Shown: positions 43,240 through 52,282, numbered from the stretch's first letter. The stretch: DNA of 64,000 nt from Moheibacter sp035515075 (GCA_035515075.1 DATJBZ010000012.1:65688-129687), one strand, 5' to 3'. Made by a program: numbers and translations. The notes: generated from the sequence alone by a model not told the origin.

Positions 43240-43989
43240 ATGTCAGAACCTCTTTCATTTTTTAGTGCGCCACTTCCTAAAGTCATGTTGTTTACGGCAG
43301 GTTTGGGCACGCGTTTGAAGCCTTTTACAGAAAACCATCCAAAAGCTTTGGCTTTGGTCAATGGAAAAACTTTGCTGGAAAGAAATGTAACTTATTTGAA
43401 ATCTTTTGGTTTTACTGAATTTGTGCTCAATGTGCATCATTTTGCGGACCAAATTCAAGATTTTTTGGCCAAAAACAATGATTTTGATGTTCACATTCAA
43501 ATATCAGATGAAAGTCAAGAGTTGCTCGAAACGGGTGGTGCATTGGTAAAAGCCAAAGAATTGTTGGGTGATGAATCGTTTTTGGCGATGAATGTCGATA
43601 TTTTGACCGATATGAATTTGGAGAATTTGATTCAATTTCATTATCAAAACCAGCCTTTGGCAACTTTGGCGGTGATGGATCGGGAAAGTTCACGCAAATT
43701 GTTTTTTGCGGAAAATCGACAATTGTGCGGTTGGAAGAATTTCAAAACACAGGAAGAACGCATGATGGCAGCGGATAATTTGGTGGAAAAAGCATTCAGT
43801 GGCATTCAGATTTTGCATCCAAGGATTTTTGATCAAATGCCAACCAATGGGAAGTTTTCAATCATGGAAACTTATTTGAACTGTATGGAAAACAACAAAA
43901 TTTTAGGATTTGACCACTCGGGGGATCGTTGGGTAGATGTAGGGCGACCAGAAAGTGTTTTGGTGGCCGAAAAACTATTTGTAGGATGA
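43240..43989 (+). CDS. Sugar-phosphate nucleotidyltransferase, MurU-like
   Basis: 249 residues from the ATG at 43240, 11 bases after the RapZ-C stop; a frame open from 43096 would lie inside that gene. Nucleotide-binding motif AGLGTRLKPFTENHPKAL near 20-37, metal Asp in MNVDIL near 110. The short length fits MurU and similar UMP/GMP transferases without a left-handed beta helix. With the AmgK-like kinase it could make UDP-MurNAc from recycled sugar and bypass de novo synthesis. It overlaps the next gene by 4 bases. Confidence 0.85.
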   Translation: MSEPLSFFSAPLPKVMLFTAGLGTRLKPFTENHPKALALVNGKTLLERNVTYLKSFGFTEFVLNVHHFADQIQDFLAKNNDFDVHIQISDESQELLETGGALVKAKELLGDESFLAMNVDILTDMNLENLIQFHYQNQPLATLAVMDRESSRKLFFAENRQLCGWKNFKTQEERMMAADNLVEKAFSGIQILHPRIFDQMPTNGKFSIMETYLNCMENNKILGFDHSGDRWVDVGRPESVLVAEKLFVG

Positions 43990-44969
43990 AAGTAAGCAAA
44001 GAAAGGATTTTTTCGATCCAAAATTCGGATGAATTTGAAAGTTGTGCTTTGGCGGTTTTTCAATTTCAAGCAGAAAATAATGCAGTGTACCAAACCTATC
44101 TCAAGCATTTGAAAGTTGTTCCCCAAGCCATTCGAAAAATGGAAGAAATTCCTTTTTTACCGATTCAATTCTTTAAATCCCACAAAATTCTCAGTGGAAA
44201 TTTACCCATTGAAAAAACTTTTAGTAGTTCAGGGACTTCAGGCGCAAATACCAGTCAACACCATGTGTTGGATTTGTCTTTTTACACCGAAAGTTTGCAA
44301 TATAGTTTTGCGCATTTCTATGGTGATTTTAGCGACTATACGATTTTTGCTTTGTTGCCTTCTTATTTGGAACGGTCGGGTTCGTCTTTGATTGACATGG
44401 TAGAATTTTGGATTGAGCAATCTGGAAAAGGAGGGTTTTATTTGTACAACCATGAAGAATTGTACCAAGATTTATTGGCGAATGAACAAGCCAAGAAACC
44501 AGCAATTTTGATTGGCGTTTCTTTTGCATTATTGGATTTTGTCGAAAAATATTCGATGAATTTGCAGCATACGATTGTGATGGAAACCGGTGGGATGAAA
44601 GGTCGGAAAAAGGAAATCACGCGCGAAGAGTTGCACCAGCAATTGAAAGAAGGATTCGGTTTGTCCAAAATTCATTCAGAATATGGCATGACAGAATTGC
44701 TTTCGCAAGCTTATTCCAAAGGTGATTCTCGGTTTGAAACACCTCATTGGATGCGGGTTTTGGTGCGCGATACAGAAGATCCTTTGAGCATATTGTCAGA
44801 CAAGAAAACGGGGGCGATCAATGTGATTGATTTGGCGAATTACCATTCTTGCAGCTTTATTGCGACCGATGATTTAGGGAAAATCCATGAAGATGGAAGT
44901 TTCGAAATTTTGGGCAGATTTGACCAATCCGAAGTGCGCGGTTGCAATTTGATGGTTGCGGATATTTAG
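43986..44969 (+). CDS. LuxE/PaaK-like acyl-protein synthetase or acyltransferase
   Basis: 327 residues. The adenylate-forming fold shows in FSSSGTSGANTSQH near 80 (P-loop), SEYGMTELLSQAYSKGD near 235 and the C-terminal FIATDDLG...GRFDQSEVRG region. Relatives activate a carboxylic acid with ATP, as LuxE does for long fatty acids. Its start overlaps the nucleotidyltransferase stop (ATGA), so it is part of that operon. The acid is unknown. Its stop overlaps the end of the convergent DUF3857 gene by 4 bases. Confidence 0.85.
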   Translation: MKVSKERIFSIQNSDEFESCALAVFQFQAENNAVYQTYLKHLKVVPQAIRKMEEIPFLPIQFFKSHKILSGNLPIEKTFSSSGTSGANTSQHHVLDLSFYTESLQYSFAHFYGDFSDYTIFALLPSYLERSGSSLIDMVEFWIEQSGKGGFYLYNHEELYQDLLANEQAKKPAILIGVSFALLDFVEKYSMNLQHTIVMETGGMKGRKKEITREELHQQLKEGFGLSKIHSEYGMTELLSQAYSKGDSRFETPHWMRVLVRDTEDPLSILSDKKTGAINVIDLANYHSCSFIATDDLGKIHEDGSFEILGRFDQSEVRGCNLMVADI

Positions 44970-46855
44970 TTTTTCTTCAATAAAATGACTTGGTTGCTGG
45001 CTTGGATGATTTGGTTAAAAAATGTTTGTGTAGCCGCATAATCTTTGTCTAACAAATATTGACTCAATAAAAACTCTATTTGTAACAACAGTTTTCCTTC
45101 TTTTATTTCTGCTTTTTGAAGGTATATCAAAGCGTCTTTGGCAGCTTTTCTTTGGCTATTGAAGCCTTGAGGGATTTCTACCTGGAAACCTGGCGGAATT
45201 TCGATGCTTACTTGTATTTGGTAATGAAATGGAAAGTTGAATTCCAATGCACGTATGCGATTTTTTTCGGGCAGTTGATAGGATGAAATGATTGTTTTTA
45301 AAGGATTTTGAATGGAAATAAAACGATTGTTTGTGAAATGACTGGTTTCAGATTGAATTCTTTCCAACTGAAAAAGATCATTTTCACTCGCTCTGCTTTG
45401 GGTGTTTTTTTCAGTGGTGAGCAAATCAACAGCGGCCTCAATTGGATTGTATTTGTTTAGCCCATCAGGTAATTTTTGGTCTTTTTGTTTGAAATATCCG
45501 TTTCTTTTTTCGGTATGATTGACCATGAATTGATGGTCTTTGATGACATAATTTTGAACTGATAGGTGAGTCGAAAGAGGGGGTTGGGGTGAAATTAAAC
45601 TCTCTTTGTTGGCGTCTACCACCAATCCGTAATAGTTGTAATTGTCCAAAGCAGCATAGCCTAAATCGAACTGTAAATCCGAAGCATCGATCAAAAAAGC
45701 ATTTCCATCTTTGGTCGTTACCCAATTTACTACCGAATTGAATTGTCCTAAATAAGGATACGATACAATCAGTTTTCCGTTTTTTCTCGAACTGATAAAA
45801 ATTAAATCAGTTGACAATCCTTTGGCTTTTAAAACGGTGTTGAGCAAAAGATTCAATTCAGCGCTACTGCCTGATTTTTTTTGATGCACTTCTCGGTTGG
45901 AGTGTTTGGGGTAAATGCCATAAATGTAATTCCATTGGTAATTGTTTTTGAAATAATTGAACACATTTTGCAGTGTTTCTGTTTCATTTTTCCCATTGGG
46001 AATTTGTTTTTCGATGTCTTTTCCAACGCCATTGTTGGTATAAGTTTGGTACAAATCCAACATTTTTCTATTGAGCGCTTTCCAGCTGGATAGGACACTT
46101 TCATAACCGATCAAATGATCAAAGGCGCCTTTGGATTTGTGGTAACCTTTTAATTGGAGGGAAATCCGCTCTGACATGTCTTTTTTGTTGAACAAAAATG
46201 GAATGGAATTGAAACTCGGAATATTGTTCAACACCCATTTGCTACCTTGATCTTTTGTGGTGTTTTGAATGATTTGATTGCCAATGGCTAGGGTAGCAAA
46301 ATCTCGGTAACTGTTGTTGGTAATTTCAAATTTGCTGTGTAAAGTAGGGTAATCATGTTGAAAAAACCAAGCATCCATGGTGTACATTCCTTTGTTGACC
46401 AAAACATATTCAAATTCTAAAATGGATCCTACTTTCACATTGGGAAAAGCAAAGGTTTTTTTGCTCCAAAATTGATTGATTTGGGTGTCATGAAAATCCT
46501 TTCTATCGACAGAATGTATGTTTGTTGCCCCATTTTCTACGTTTATAGTTTGTGCTTTGATCGAACTGATTCTTTCGATGTGGTCGTTGGTGTAATAACG
46601 AATTTCTTGATTGGCAGCTTCAATGCCTTTTTCATCCAATACTTTAATTCTGCGGTACACGCGCGTTTCAAACTCCCGTTCGATCCTCATTCTTCCTTCT
46701 TCAAATAAAATGACAGCTGCTGCTTCTGGATCAAAGTTCACTTGTTTGTAATTGATTTCTTCGTTAGAGACCTTTCCCCAGCTGGTTCTAGGGTTGATTT
46801 GGGCCGTGGCGTGAATGATGAAGAAGAAAGAAAGTAGAGTTAAGAGTTTTTGCAT
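44966..46855 (-). CDS. DUF3857 and transglutaminase-like fold protein, probably non-catalytic
   Basis: 629 residues: signal peptide (ending ATAQ, residue 18), a DUF3857 beta domain (about 45-215), a transglutaminase-like core (about 270-400) and a C-terminal beta region. At the place of the catalytic Cys the sequence reads KKSGSSAELNLLL, and the following stretch that normally has the His reads QFNSVVNWV, so the catalytic pair seems lost, though DASDL (Asp) remains. It faces the periplasm or surface. The family is common in Bacteroidota; the role is unknown. Confidence 0.85.
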   Translation of the reverse strand: MQKLLTLLSFFFIIHATAQINPRTSWGKVSNEEINYKQVNFDPEAAAVILFEEGRMRIEREFETRVYRRIKVLDEKGIEAANQEIRYYTNDHIERISSIKAQTINVENGATNIHSVDRKDFHDTQINQFWSKKTFAFPNVKVGSILEFEYVLVNKGMYTMDAWFFQHDYPTLHSKFEITNNSYRDFATLAIGNQIIQNTTKDQGSKWVLNNIPSFNSIPFLFNKKDMSERISLQLKGYHKSKGAFDHLIGYESVLSSWKALNRKMLDLYQTYTNNGVGKDIEKQIPNGKNETETLQNVFNYFKNNYQWNYIYGIYPKHSNREVHQKKSGSSAELNLLLNTVLKAKGLSTDLIFISSRKNGKLIVSYPYLGQFNSVVNWVTTKDGNAFLIDASDLQFDLGYAALDNYNYYGLVVDANKESLISPQPPLSTHLSVQNYVIKDHQFMVNHTEKRNGYFKQKDQKLPDGLNKYNPIEAAVDLLTTEKNTQSRASENDLFQLERIQSETSHFTNNRFISIQNPLKTIISSYQLPEKNRIRALEFNFPFHYQIQVSIEIPPGFQVEIPQGFNSQRKAAKDALIYLQKAEIKEGKLLLQIEFLLSQYLLDKDYAATQTFFNQIIQASNQVILLKKN

Positions 46856-46864
46856 GAGGTTAAA

Positions 46865-47629
46865 TTATTTTAAGCTTTTTTTGATGCGTTTTTTGATGCG
46901 TTGTTTTCGATGAAATTTCTCTTGAAACTGGGTGGTGAAGCGCCAGAGCAAATCAAACAACTGATTGGCGTCTTGTTCTGCAATTTTCGCATATTCATCC
47001 GCCATGATTTTGACCATTTCTTTTTTAGGCGTCAAACGCGACAAGTTTTTCATGCGCAGCTCCATTGACATTTCATTGTGAAATTCCATTCGATTCAAAT
47101 CTACTAAATAAAACTTATAAGAATGGTTTCCTTGTTTCTTGATCAACGTATTGCCAGGCGAATGGTCTTTGAATTCGATACCTGCTTGATGCATTTGATA
47201 ACAAAATTGGGTGAATTGCCGCAAAATATTTTCATGGTCAGGATAGTCGGGGATTTCAACCAATTCTCTGTACGTCAAATCATAATCTTGGTGAAGACTG
47301 GCATAGTAACTTCTTTTCAAGCCCAAATTGCCAAATTCCTCATAATATGCAATTGGAGCAGGTGTGCCAATCCCTTTTTCCAATAAGCGCAAAGCGAATT
47401 CGTACGATCTTCTGGCTTTAGAGGGGCGTAAGTAGCGGTAGATTAATTGATTGATTTTGTTTGGAATTTTGAAAGCTTTGACGTTGATGACTTGCCCACC
47501 AATGTCAAAAAGCTTGATTTGGTTTCGACTTCCTTGGATATAATTCTCGCCTAGCTGATCGAAATGTTGAAAAGCAGCGTTGATTTCTTGTTCGTTTGCT
47601 GTGAACTTAGGGTTGATTTTAAAAATCAT
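46865..47629 (-). CDS. LPS core kinase-like protein (InaA/KdkA family)
   Basis: 254 residues from the ATG at 47629. Protein-kinase-like fold with the catalytic loop FKDHSPGNTL near 160 (Asp and Asn kept) and the metal Asp in YLVDLNRMEF near 178. These enzymes phosphorylate Kdo or heptose in the lipopolysaccharide core at the inner membrane. It lies 9 bases before the DUF3857 gene and back to back with glycosyltransferase genes, which fits an envelope polysaccharide role. Confidence 0.83.
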   Translation of the reverse strand: MIFKINPKFTANEQEINAAFQHFDQLGENYIQGSRNQIKLFDIGGQVINVKAFKIPNKINQLIYRYLRPSKARRSYEFALRLLEKGIGTPAPIAYYEEFGNLGLKRSYYASLHQDYDLTYRELVEIPDYPDHENILRQFTQFCYQMHQAGIEFKDHSPGNTLIKKQGNHSYKFYLVDLNRMEFHNEMSMELRMKNLSRLTPKKEMVKIMADEYAKIAEQDANQLFDLLWRFTTQFQEKFHRKQRIKKRIKKSLK

Positions 47630-47717
47630 GGATTCGATTTTGGCGAAATTAAGCAAAAGAAAGATTTAAAGCAGTAGTTTTGTGATTAAAATCCTTCGAA
47701 GTATAAGCATTGAATTG

Positions 47718-48512
47718 ATGAGAGAAATCAAAATAATTGTTCCAATTTATAAAAGCAATTTGAAAGAATTTGAGTTGTTGAGCATTAAAAGAAGTCTGAA
47801 AGTTTTGCATAGATACACTTTTAGCATTGTTTGTCCTCAGGGATTGGACATCCAAGAAATTGAATTGTTGTTCAAGGATCATGATCATGAAGTAGTCCGC
47901 ATGTCGCCAGACTATTTTAAAAGTGTTGAAAGTTATAATCGATTGATGCTTTCTGAGGAATTTTATCAACAATATTTGGACACAAAATACATACTGATTT
48001 GTCAAACCGATGTGTATGTTTTTCGAGATGAATTGGAATTTTGGTGCAATCTTAGCTATGATTATTTAGGCGCGCCATGGATTGGGACACCACAAATAGG
48101 ATTCTACAAGTTGCTGATAGATTTGGGCAATCAATTCAAAGTTGTGTTGGGCAAAAGACAAAAGAAATACAATCATTTATTCAAAGTAGGAAATGGTGGT
48201 TTTTCTTTACGAAAGGTGTACAAGCATTACGAAATAGTGGTGAAAAACAAAGCGCTGATTGAATATTATTTGAATCATAAAGAAAAGGAGAATTTTCATA
48301 TTGAAGATGTTTTCTTTTCGTTAAAAGCGCCCGAGTTGGATGCAAGTTTTAGCATTCCAAATTGGCAAGAAGCTTTGGGCTTTTGTATCGATAGGAAACC
48401 TAAACTGGCTTTAAAGTACAGTAAGGGCAAACTGCCATTTGCCATTCATGGATTTAACAAACCTAAAGTAAAAGTATTTTGGGCGCCGATTATCGCACAA
48501 CAAAATGATTGA
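47718..48512 (+). CDS. DUF5672 family protein, putative glycosyltransferase
   Basis: 264 residues from the ATG at 47718; a -7-like box (TAGTTTTG, 47675-47682) excludes the longer GTG reading at 47682. Family pattern: IIVPIYKSNLKEFELLSIKRSL, ILICQTDVYVF with a DxD-like DVYVFRDE near 95, YDYLGAPWIG near 115, GNGGFSLRK near 155 and EDVFFS near 195. DUF5672 occurs beside glycosyltransferases and probably has a GT-A fold. A GT4 gene follows 30 bases downstream. Confidence 0.85.
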   Translation: MREIKIIVPIYKSNLKEFELLSIKRSLKVLHRYTFSIVCPQGLDIQEIELLFKDHDHEVVRMSPDYFKSVESYNRLMLSEEFYQQYLDTKYILICQTDVYVFRDELEFWCNLSYDYLGAPWIGTPQIGFYKLLIDLGNQFKVVLGKRQKKYNHLFKVGNGGFSLRKVYKHYEIVVKNKALIEYYLNHKEKENFHIEDVFFSLKAPELDASFSIPNWQEALGFCIDRKPKLALKYSKGKLPFAIHGFNKPKVKVFWAPIIAQQND

Positions 48513-48542
48513 TAAAAAGGTAAAAAACGTTAAGAATAGACT

Positions 48543-49637
48543 ATGAATATTTTAAATATCACGACCATTACAGGACTTAGGGGAGGAGACATACAAATGC
48601 ACACCGTTTATCAATTGTTGAAATCTTATCCTGACTTGAACCAATTCATTCTTTGTCCAGAAGATTCGGATTTGTACAAGATGAACGGTAAGATTGACAG
48701 TCATTTCATTCCTTATAACAAAAAGAATAAGATTTTCAGCGCCATACAACCGATTATAAAAACGGTTAAAGAAAAAAAAATCGACATCGTTCACATTCAC
48801 GACTCGAGTGCCTTGTCCGCTGTTTTGTTGGCAGCTTTGTTTTTTCCTGCTAATGTAAAGATCATCTTGAGTCGTAAAAGAGATAAGCCGATTAAGAAAA
48901 ACTTTTTAGGTAAAATCAAATATGGAAACAAAAAGATTGTAAAAATTGTTTGTGTGTCCAATGCGGTGGCTGCTATTTTTAAATTTGTGGTCAAAGATCA
49001 ATCGAAAATTACTACCATTTATGATGGCATAGATGTGCAGAAGTTCACTAAAAATCAGTCAAAAAATTTGATCCATCAAGCACTTGGATTGTCAAATGAT
49101 ACTAAAATTGTAGGCAATGTCGCTGCTTTGGAAAAACAAAAAGATATATTAACTTTTGTAGCTGCTGCAGCTTATGTGAAAGAGAAGGGAACTTTTCCCA
49201 ATGTGAAGTTTGTGGTGATAGGCGAAGGAAAAGAAAGAGCAAAAATTGAAGCTTACATACAAGAAAGGAAGCTTGAAAATGATGTATTTTTATTGGGATT
49301 CAAGAAGAATGTCCACGAGTTATTGCCTGAATTTAATGTGTTTATGATGAGTTCTATTTCCGAAGGGTTGCCTTTAACGATTTATGAGGCCTTCGCATGT
49401 CAAATTCCTGTAATTTCAACTAAAGCAGGCGGAGTACCTGAGGCAGTTATCGATCGATTTAGTGGATTAACGTCTGAAATCAAAGACTTTGAATCATTGG
49501 GCGAAAAATTGATTGAAATATTGACCAACGAATCGCTCAAACAAACCATGGTCAAAAATGCATTTCAGCTGGTACAAGAGAAATTTGATTTACCTGTTTT
49601 GAGAGAAAATTATTACCAATTGTACAAAACACTTTAG
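48543..49637 (+). CDS. Glycosyltransferase family 4 protein
   Basis: 364 residues with two Rossmann domains. N-terminal GG loop (TGLRGGDIQMHTV near 9), and the GT4 donor-site signature EGLPLTIYEAFACQIPVISTKAGGVPE (near 280-306) with the conserved two Glu. It transfers a sugar from a nucleotide donor with retention, probably in LPS or capsule synthesis, given the DUF5672 and LPS-kinase neighbours. Specificity cannot be read. Confidence 0.9.
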   Translation: MNILNITTITGLRGGDIQMHTVYQLLKSYPDLNQFILCPEDSDLYKMNGKIDSHFIPYNKKNKIFSAIQPIIKTVKEKKIDIVHIHDSSALSAVLLAALFFPANVKIILSRKRDKPIKKNFLGKIKYGNKKIVKIVCVSNAVAAIFKFVVKDQSKITTIYDGIDVQKFTKNQSKNLIHQALGLSNDTKIVGNVAALEKQKDILTFVAAAAYVKEKGTFPNVKFVVIGEGKERAKIEAYIQERKLENDVFLLGFKKNVHELLPEFNVFMMSSISEGLPLTIYEAFACQIPVISTKAGGVPEAVIDRFSGLTSEIKDFESLGEKLIEILTNESLKQTMVKNAFQLVQEKFDLPVLRENYYQLYKTL

Positions 49638-49641
49638 ACTC

Positions 49642-50181
49642 ATGAAATTAACTGATTTAAAAAACAAAACCTTTCTTTATCCGACCGACACGACATTTGG
49701 TTTGGGTTGTGATGCGACCAATGTGGATTTGATTCAGAAAATATACCAAATCAAAAACCGTTCAGATGCCAAGTCATTTGTGATTTTGGTGGAAAATGCT
49801 GCGCGTTTGCAAGAGTTGGTTGATGTGCCGGATTTGGCGTGGGACATCATGGACCTTTCCGAAAAGCCTGTAACGATCATCTACGATCGCCCCCGGAATT
49901 TGCCCAAAGAATTGGTGGCAGAGGACCAAACCATCGCGATTCGGTTAACGGATGATTTGTTGTGCAAAAAAATTATCTCAGCTTTGAATGCGCCCATTGT
50001 TTCTACTTCGGCCAATTTATCGGGTGCGCCAACGGCCGAGCATTTTGAAGGAATTCCACAAAAAATCAAAGATGAAGTGGACTTTGTTTTCCCAGAATGC
50101 GAAAATTTCACCCCAAAATTTACTGCTTCTTCCATCATCAAATTATCGGCTGATGGTCAAGTAAAAGTAATTCGTGAATGA
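49642..50181 (+). CDS. tsaC: Threonylcarbamoyl-AMP synthase (Sua5/YciO/YrdC family), short form
   Basis: 179 residues, only the YrdC domain, without the Sua5 C-terminal domain. Marks: FLYPTDTTFGLGCDA near 10, KNRSDAKSFVILV near 37 and APIVSTSANLSGAPTA near 116. It makes threonylcarbamoyl-AMP for the t6A37 modification of tRNA. It starts 4 bases after the glycosyltransferase gene. Confidence 0.92.
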   Translation: MKLTDLKNKTFLYPTDTTFGLGCDATNVDLIQKIYQIKNRSDAKSFVILVENAARLQELVDVPDLAWDIMDLSEKPVTIIYDRPRNLPKELVAEDQTIAIRLTDDLLCKKIISALNAPIVSTSANLSGAPTAEHFEGIPQKIKDEVDFVFPECENFTPKFTASSIIKLSADGQVKVIRE

Positions 50182-50280
50182 TACGTTAATTTTTAGGATT
50201 AAACTAAAAATAGATTAATTTGAAATCATTTTAAATTTCATTTTCTTTGTGGATTCACTTTCATAGATTGTTTGAAATTT

Positions 50281-50288
50281 TACCTTTG
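50281..50288 (+). promoter_or_regulatory. -7 element immediately ahead of the tRNA nucleotidyltransferase gene
   Basis: TACCTTTG, a full match to TAnnTTTG, ends 4 bases before the ATG at 50293. If active, the message would start at or next to the start codon. No -33 box is seen at 19 bases. Confidence 0.4.
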
Positions 50289-50292
50289 CAAA

Positions 50293-51726
50293 ATGACTTT
50301 GGAGAAAGCACTTTCACATCAAATCTTTCAATTGGTAGCAGAAGCTGCGGAAGAGTTGGAACAAGAAACCTACGTTGTGGGCGGATTTGTTCGTGATTTT
50401 TTATTGGAAAGAGGCCAGAAAAAAGACATCGACTTTGTGACGGTGGGCAGTGGCATTGCTTTGGCCGAAAAAGTTCATTCAAAAATCAATAAAGCATCTA
50501 AATTATCGGTCTTCAAACGATTTGGTACAGCGATGTTTCGTTGGGACGAAGTGGAAATCGAGTTTGTAGGTGCAAGGAAAGAAAGTTATTCCGAAGACAG
50601 CCGCAATCCTTTTGTAGAAGACGGTACTTTGGAAGAAGACCAGCAAAGAAGGGATTTTACGATCAATGCTTTGGCAATTTCTTTGAACAAAGGAAGTTAT
50701 GGCGAATTGATCGATCCTTTTGACGGACTTCAGGATTTGGAAAACAAAACATTGAAAACGCCTTTGGCGCCTGATGTAACTTATTCGGATGATCCACTTC
50801 GGATGATGCGTGCGATTCGTTTTGCGGCGCAACTCGGTTTTGAAATTGAGCAGGCTTCATTTGATGCAATTGTACAGCATGCGGAGAGAATTCAGATTGT
50901 TTCCAAGGAAAGGGTGATGGACGAATTCCAAAAGATCATGCAAACGCCAAAGCCTTCGGTTGGTTTGAAATTGTTGGACGATGCAGGTTTGATGCGTTTG
51001 ATTTTACCAGAATTGGTCGATTTGAAAGGCGTCGAAGAAATCGAAGGGCAACGCCACAAGGACAATTTTTACCATACGTTGGAAGTGGTGGACAACATTG
51101 CACCTTATACTGAAAATGTTTGGTTGCGCTGGGCAGCTTTGTTGCATGACATTGGCAAAGCACCGACGAAACGCTACGATAAAAAGGCAGGTTGGACGTT
51201 TCATTCGCATGAATTTGTCGGTTCGAAAATGGCGTATCGTTTGTTCAAACGATTGAAATTGCCGATGGGTCATCCTTTGAAATACGTACAAAAAATTGTG
51301 CGGTTGAGTTCACGGCCGATTGCTTTGATTGATGAAAATGTGACGGATGCCGCATTGCGCCGGTTGTTGTTTGATGCGGGTGATGATTTTGATGATTTGA
51401 TTTTGTTGTGCAAAGCAGACATTACGACCAAGAATGCCTACAAACAAAGGCGTTTCAAAGAAAATTTTGTGTTGGTAGAGCAAAAGATCAAAGAAGTGGA
51501 AGAACGGGATCGGGTGCGCAATTTTCAGCCGCCGATAACGGGAGAGCAAATCATGGAGTCTTTTGGTATTCAGCCATGTAAGGAGGTCGGGATGATCAAA
51601 TCAGCCATCAAAGAAGCGATTTTAGAAGGAGAAATCGAAAATAATTATGAATCAGCATTAAATTATATGTTTGAATTAGGAAAACAATTATATTTGACAC
51701 CAAAAATTAAGAAAAGTGATATATAA
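50293..51726 (+). CDS. cca: CCA-adding tRNA nucleotidyltransferase with HD domain
   Basis: 477 residues. Class II nucleotidyltransferase head: YVVGGFVRDFLLERGQKKDIDFV with DxD near 43-45; template region RRDFTINALAISL near 120 and SDDPLRMMRAIRFAAQLGFE near 163. An HD domain follows (LRWAALLHDIGKAPTKRY near 285). The catalytic and HD residues appear complete. It adds CCA to tRNA 3' ends, needed here because the 34 kb tRNA cluster does not encode CCA. It overlaps the next gene by 11 bases. Confidence 0.93.
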   Translation: MTLEKALSHQIFQLVAEAAEELEQETYVVGGFVRDFLLERGQKKDIDFVTVGSGIALAEKVHSKINKASKLSVFKRFGTAMFRWDEVEIEFVGARKESYSEDSRNPFVEDGTLEEDQQRRDFTINALAISLNKGSYGELIDPFDGLQDLENKTLKTPLAPDVTYSDDPLRMMRAIRFAAQLGFEIEQASFDAIVQHAERIQIVSKERVMDEFQKIMQTPKPSVGLKLLDDAGLMRLILPELVDLKGVEEIEGQRHKDNFYHTLEVVDNIAPYTENVWLRWAALLHDIGKAPTKRYDKKAGWTFHSHEFVGSKMAYRLFKRLKLPMGHPLKYVQKIVRLSSRPIALIDENVTDAALRRLLFDAGDDFDDLILLCKADITTKNAYKQRRFKENFVLVEQKIKEVEERDRVRNFQPPITGEQIMESFGIQPCKEVGMIKSAIKEAILEGEIENNYESALNYMFELGKQLYLTPKIKKSDI

Positions 51727-52228
51727 AATTCGTGTGATCCTCGATACGAAGGAGGATGTGTTTAGAGACATTGAGATTCGCGACAAACAAACTTTGTTTA
51801 CGCTCTACAAAGGAATTATGAGTGCATTTAGTTTGCCAGGGGAAGAATTGGCGTCTTTTTATGAGTCGGATGAAAGTTGGACGCAAGGGAAGGAAATTCC
51901 TTTGGAAAACATGGATGAAACGGACGAGGATGAGACCATGGCGGATTTTCATATTCATGAAGCACTACCAGAAGTGGGGTCGCGCATGATATTCGTTTAC
52001 GATTACTACGATATGTGGACTTTCTCGGTGGAAGTGGTCGCAATCGAGGACAAAAAGGCGGTTTTGAATTATCCTTTGACGGTTTACCGATTTGGATCGA
52101 TGCCGTTGAAAGCGCCTAAAAGAAATTTAGAGGTCTTGAGTTTGGAGGAGGACGAGGACATGGATGATGATGGTGAATTCGACGATTTAGAAATTGATGA
52201 TGATTTGGAAATCGATGATGATTTTTAA
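51716..52228 (+). CDS. pRiA4b ORF-3-like family protein with acidic tail
   Basis: 170 residues from a GTG inside the end of cca. The N-terminal 125 residues match the plasmid pRiA4b ORF-3-like fold (YKIRVILDT, IFVYDYYDMWTFSVEVV). The last 30 are almost all Asp and Glu with LEIDDD twice. Function unknown; the tail suggests binding to a basic partner such as RNA-binding or ribosomal proteins, which is inference. It is coupled to cca and followed by a terminator. Confidence 0.82.
   Translation: MIYKIRVILDTKEDVFRDIEIRDKQTLFTLYKGIMSAFSLPGEELASFYESDESWTQGKEIPLENMDETDEDETMADFHIHEALPEVGSRMIFVYDYYDMWTFSVEVVAIEDKKAVLNYPLTVYRFGSMPLKAPKRNLEVLSLEEDEDMDDDGEFDDLEIDDDLEIDDDF
52184..52219 (+). repeat. Two tandem 18-bp coding repeats
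   Basis: Two copies of gat-tt(a/g)-gaa-at(t/c)-gat-gat, encoding DLEIDD twice in the acidic tail. The two differ by two synonymous changes. Confidence 0.8.
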
Positions 52229-52250
52229 GTTCATTCCATAATGATAACAC

Positions 52251-52282
52251 AAAAGCAACTCCGTTCAGGGTTGCTTTTTTTA
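52251..52282. terminator. Intrinsic terminator between convergent genes
   Basis: A 9-bp stem (aaaagcaac / gttgctttt) with a 10-base loop and T-run. It serves the plus-strand acidic-tail protein gene and overlaps the minus-strand stop. Confidence 0.75.

Noticed and set aside
47649..48005. 118-codon minus-strand frame between the LPS kinase and DUF5672 genes
   Set aside because: It is mostly antisense to the DUF5672 gene, which has a clear family pattern and a -7-like box.
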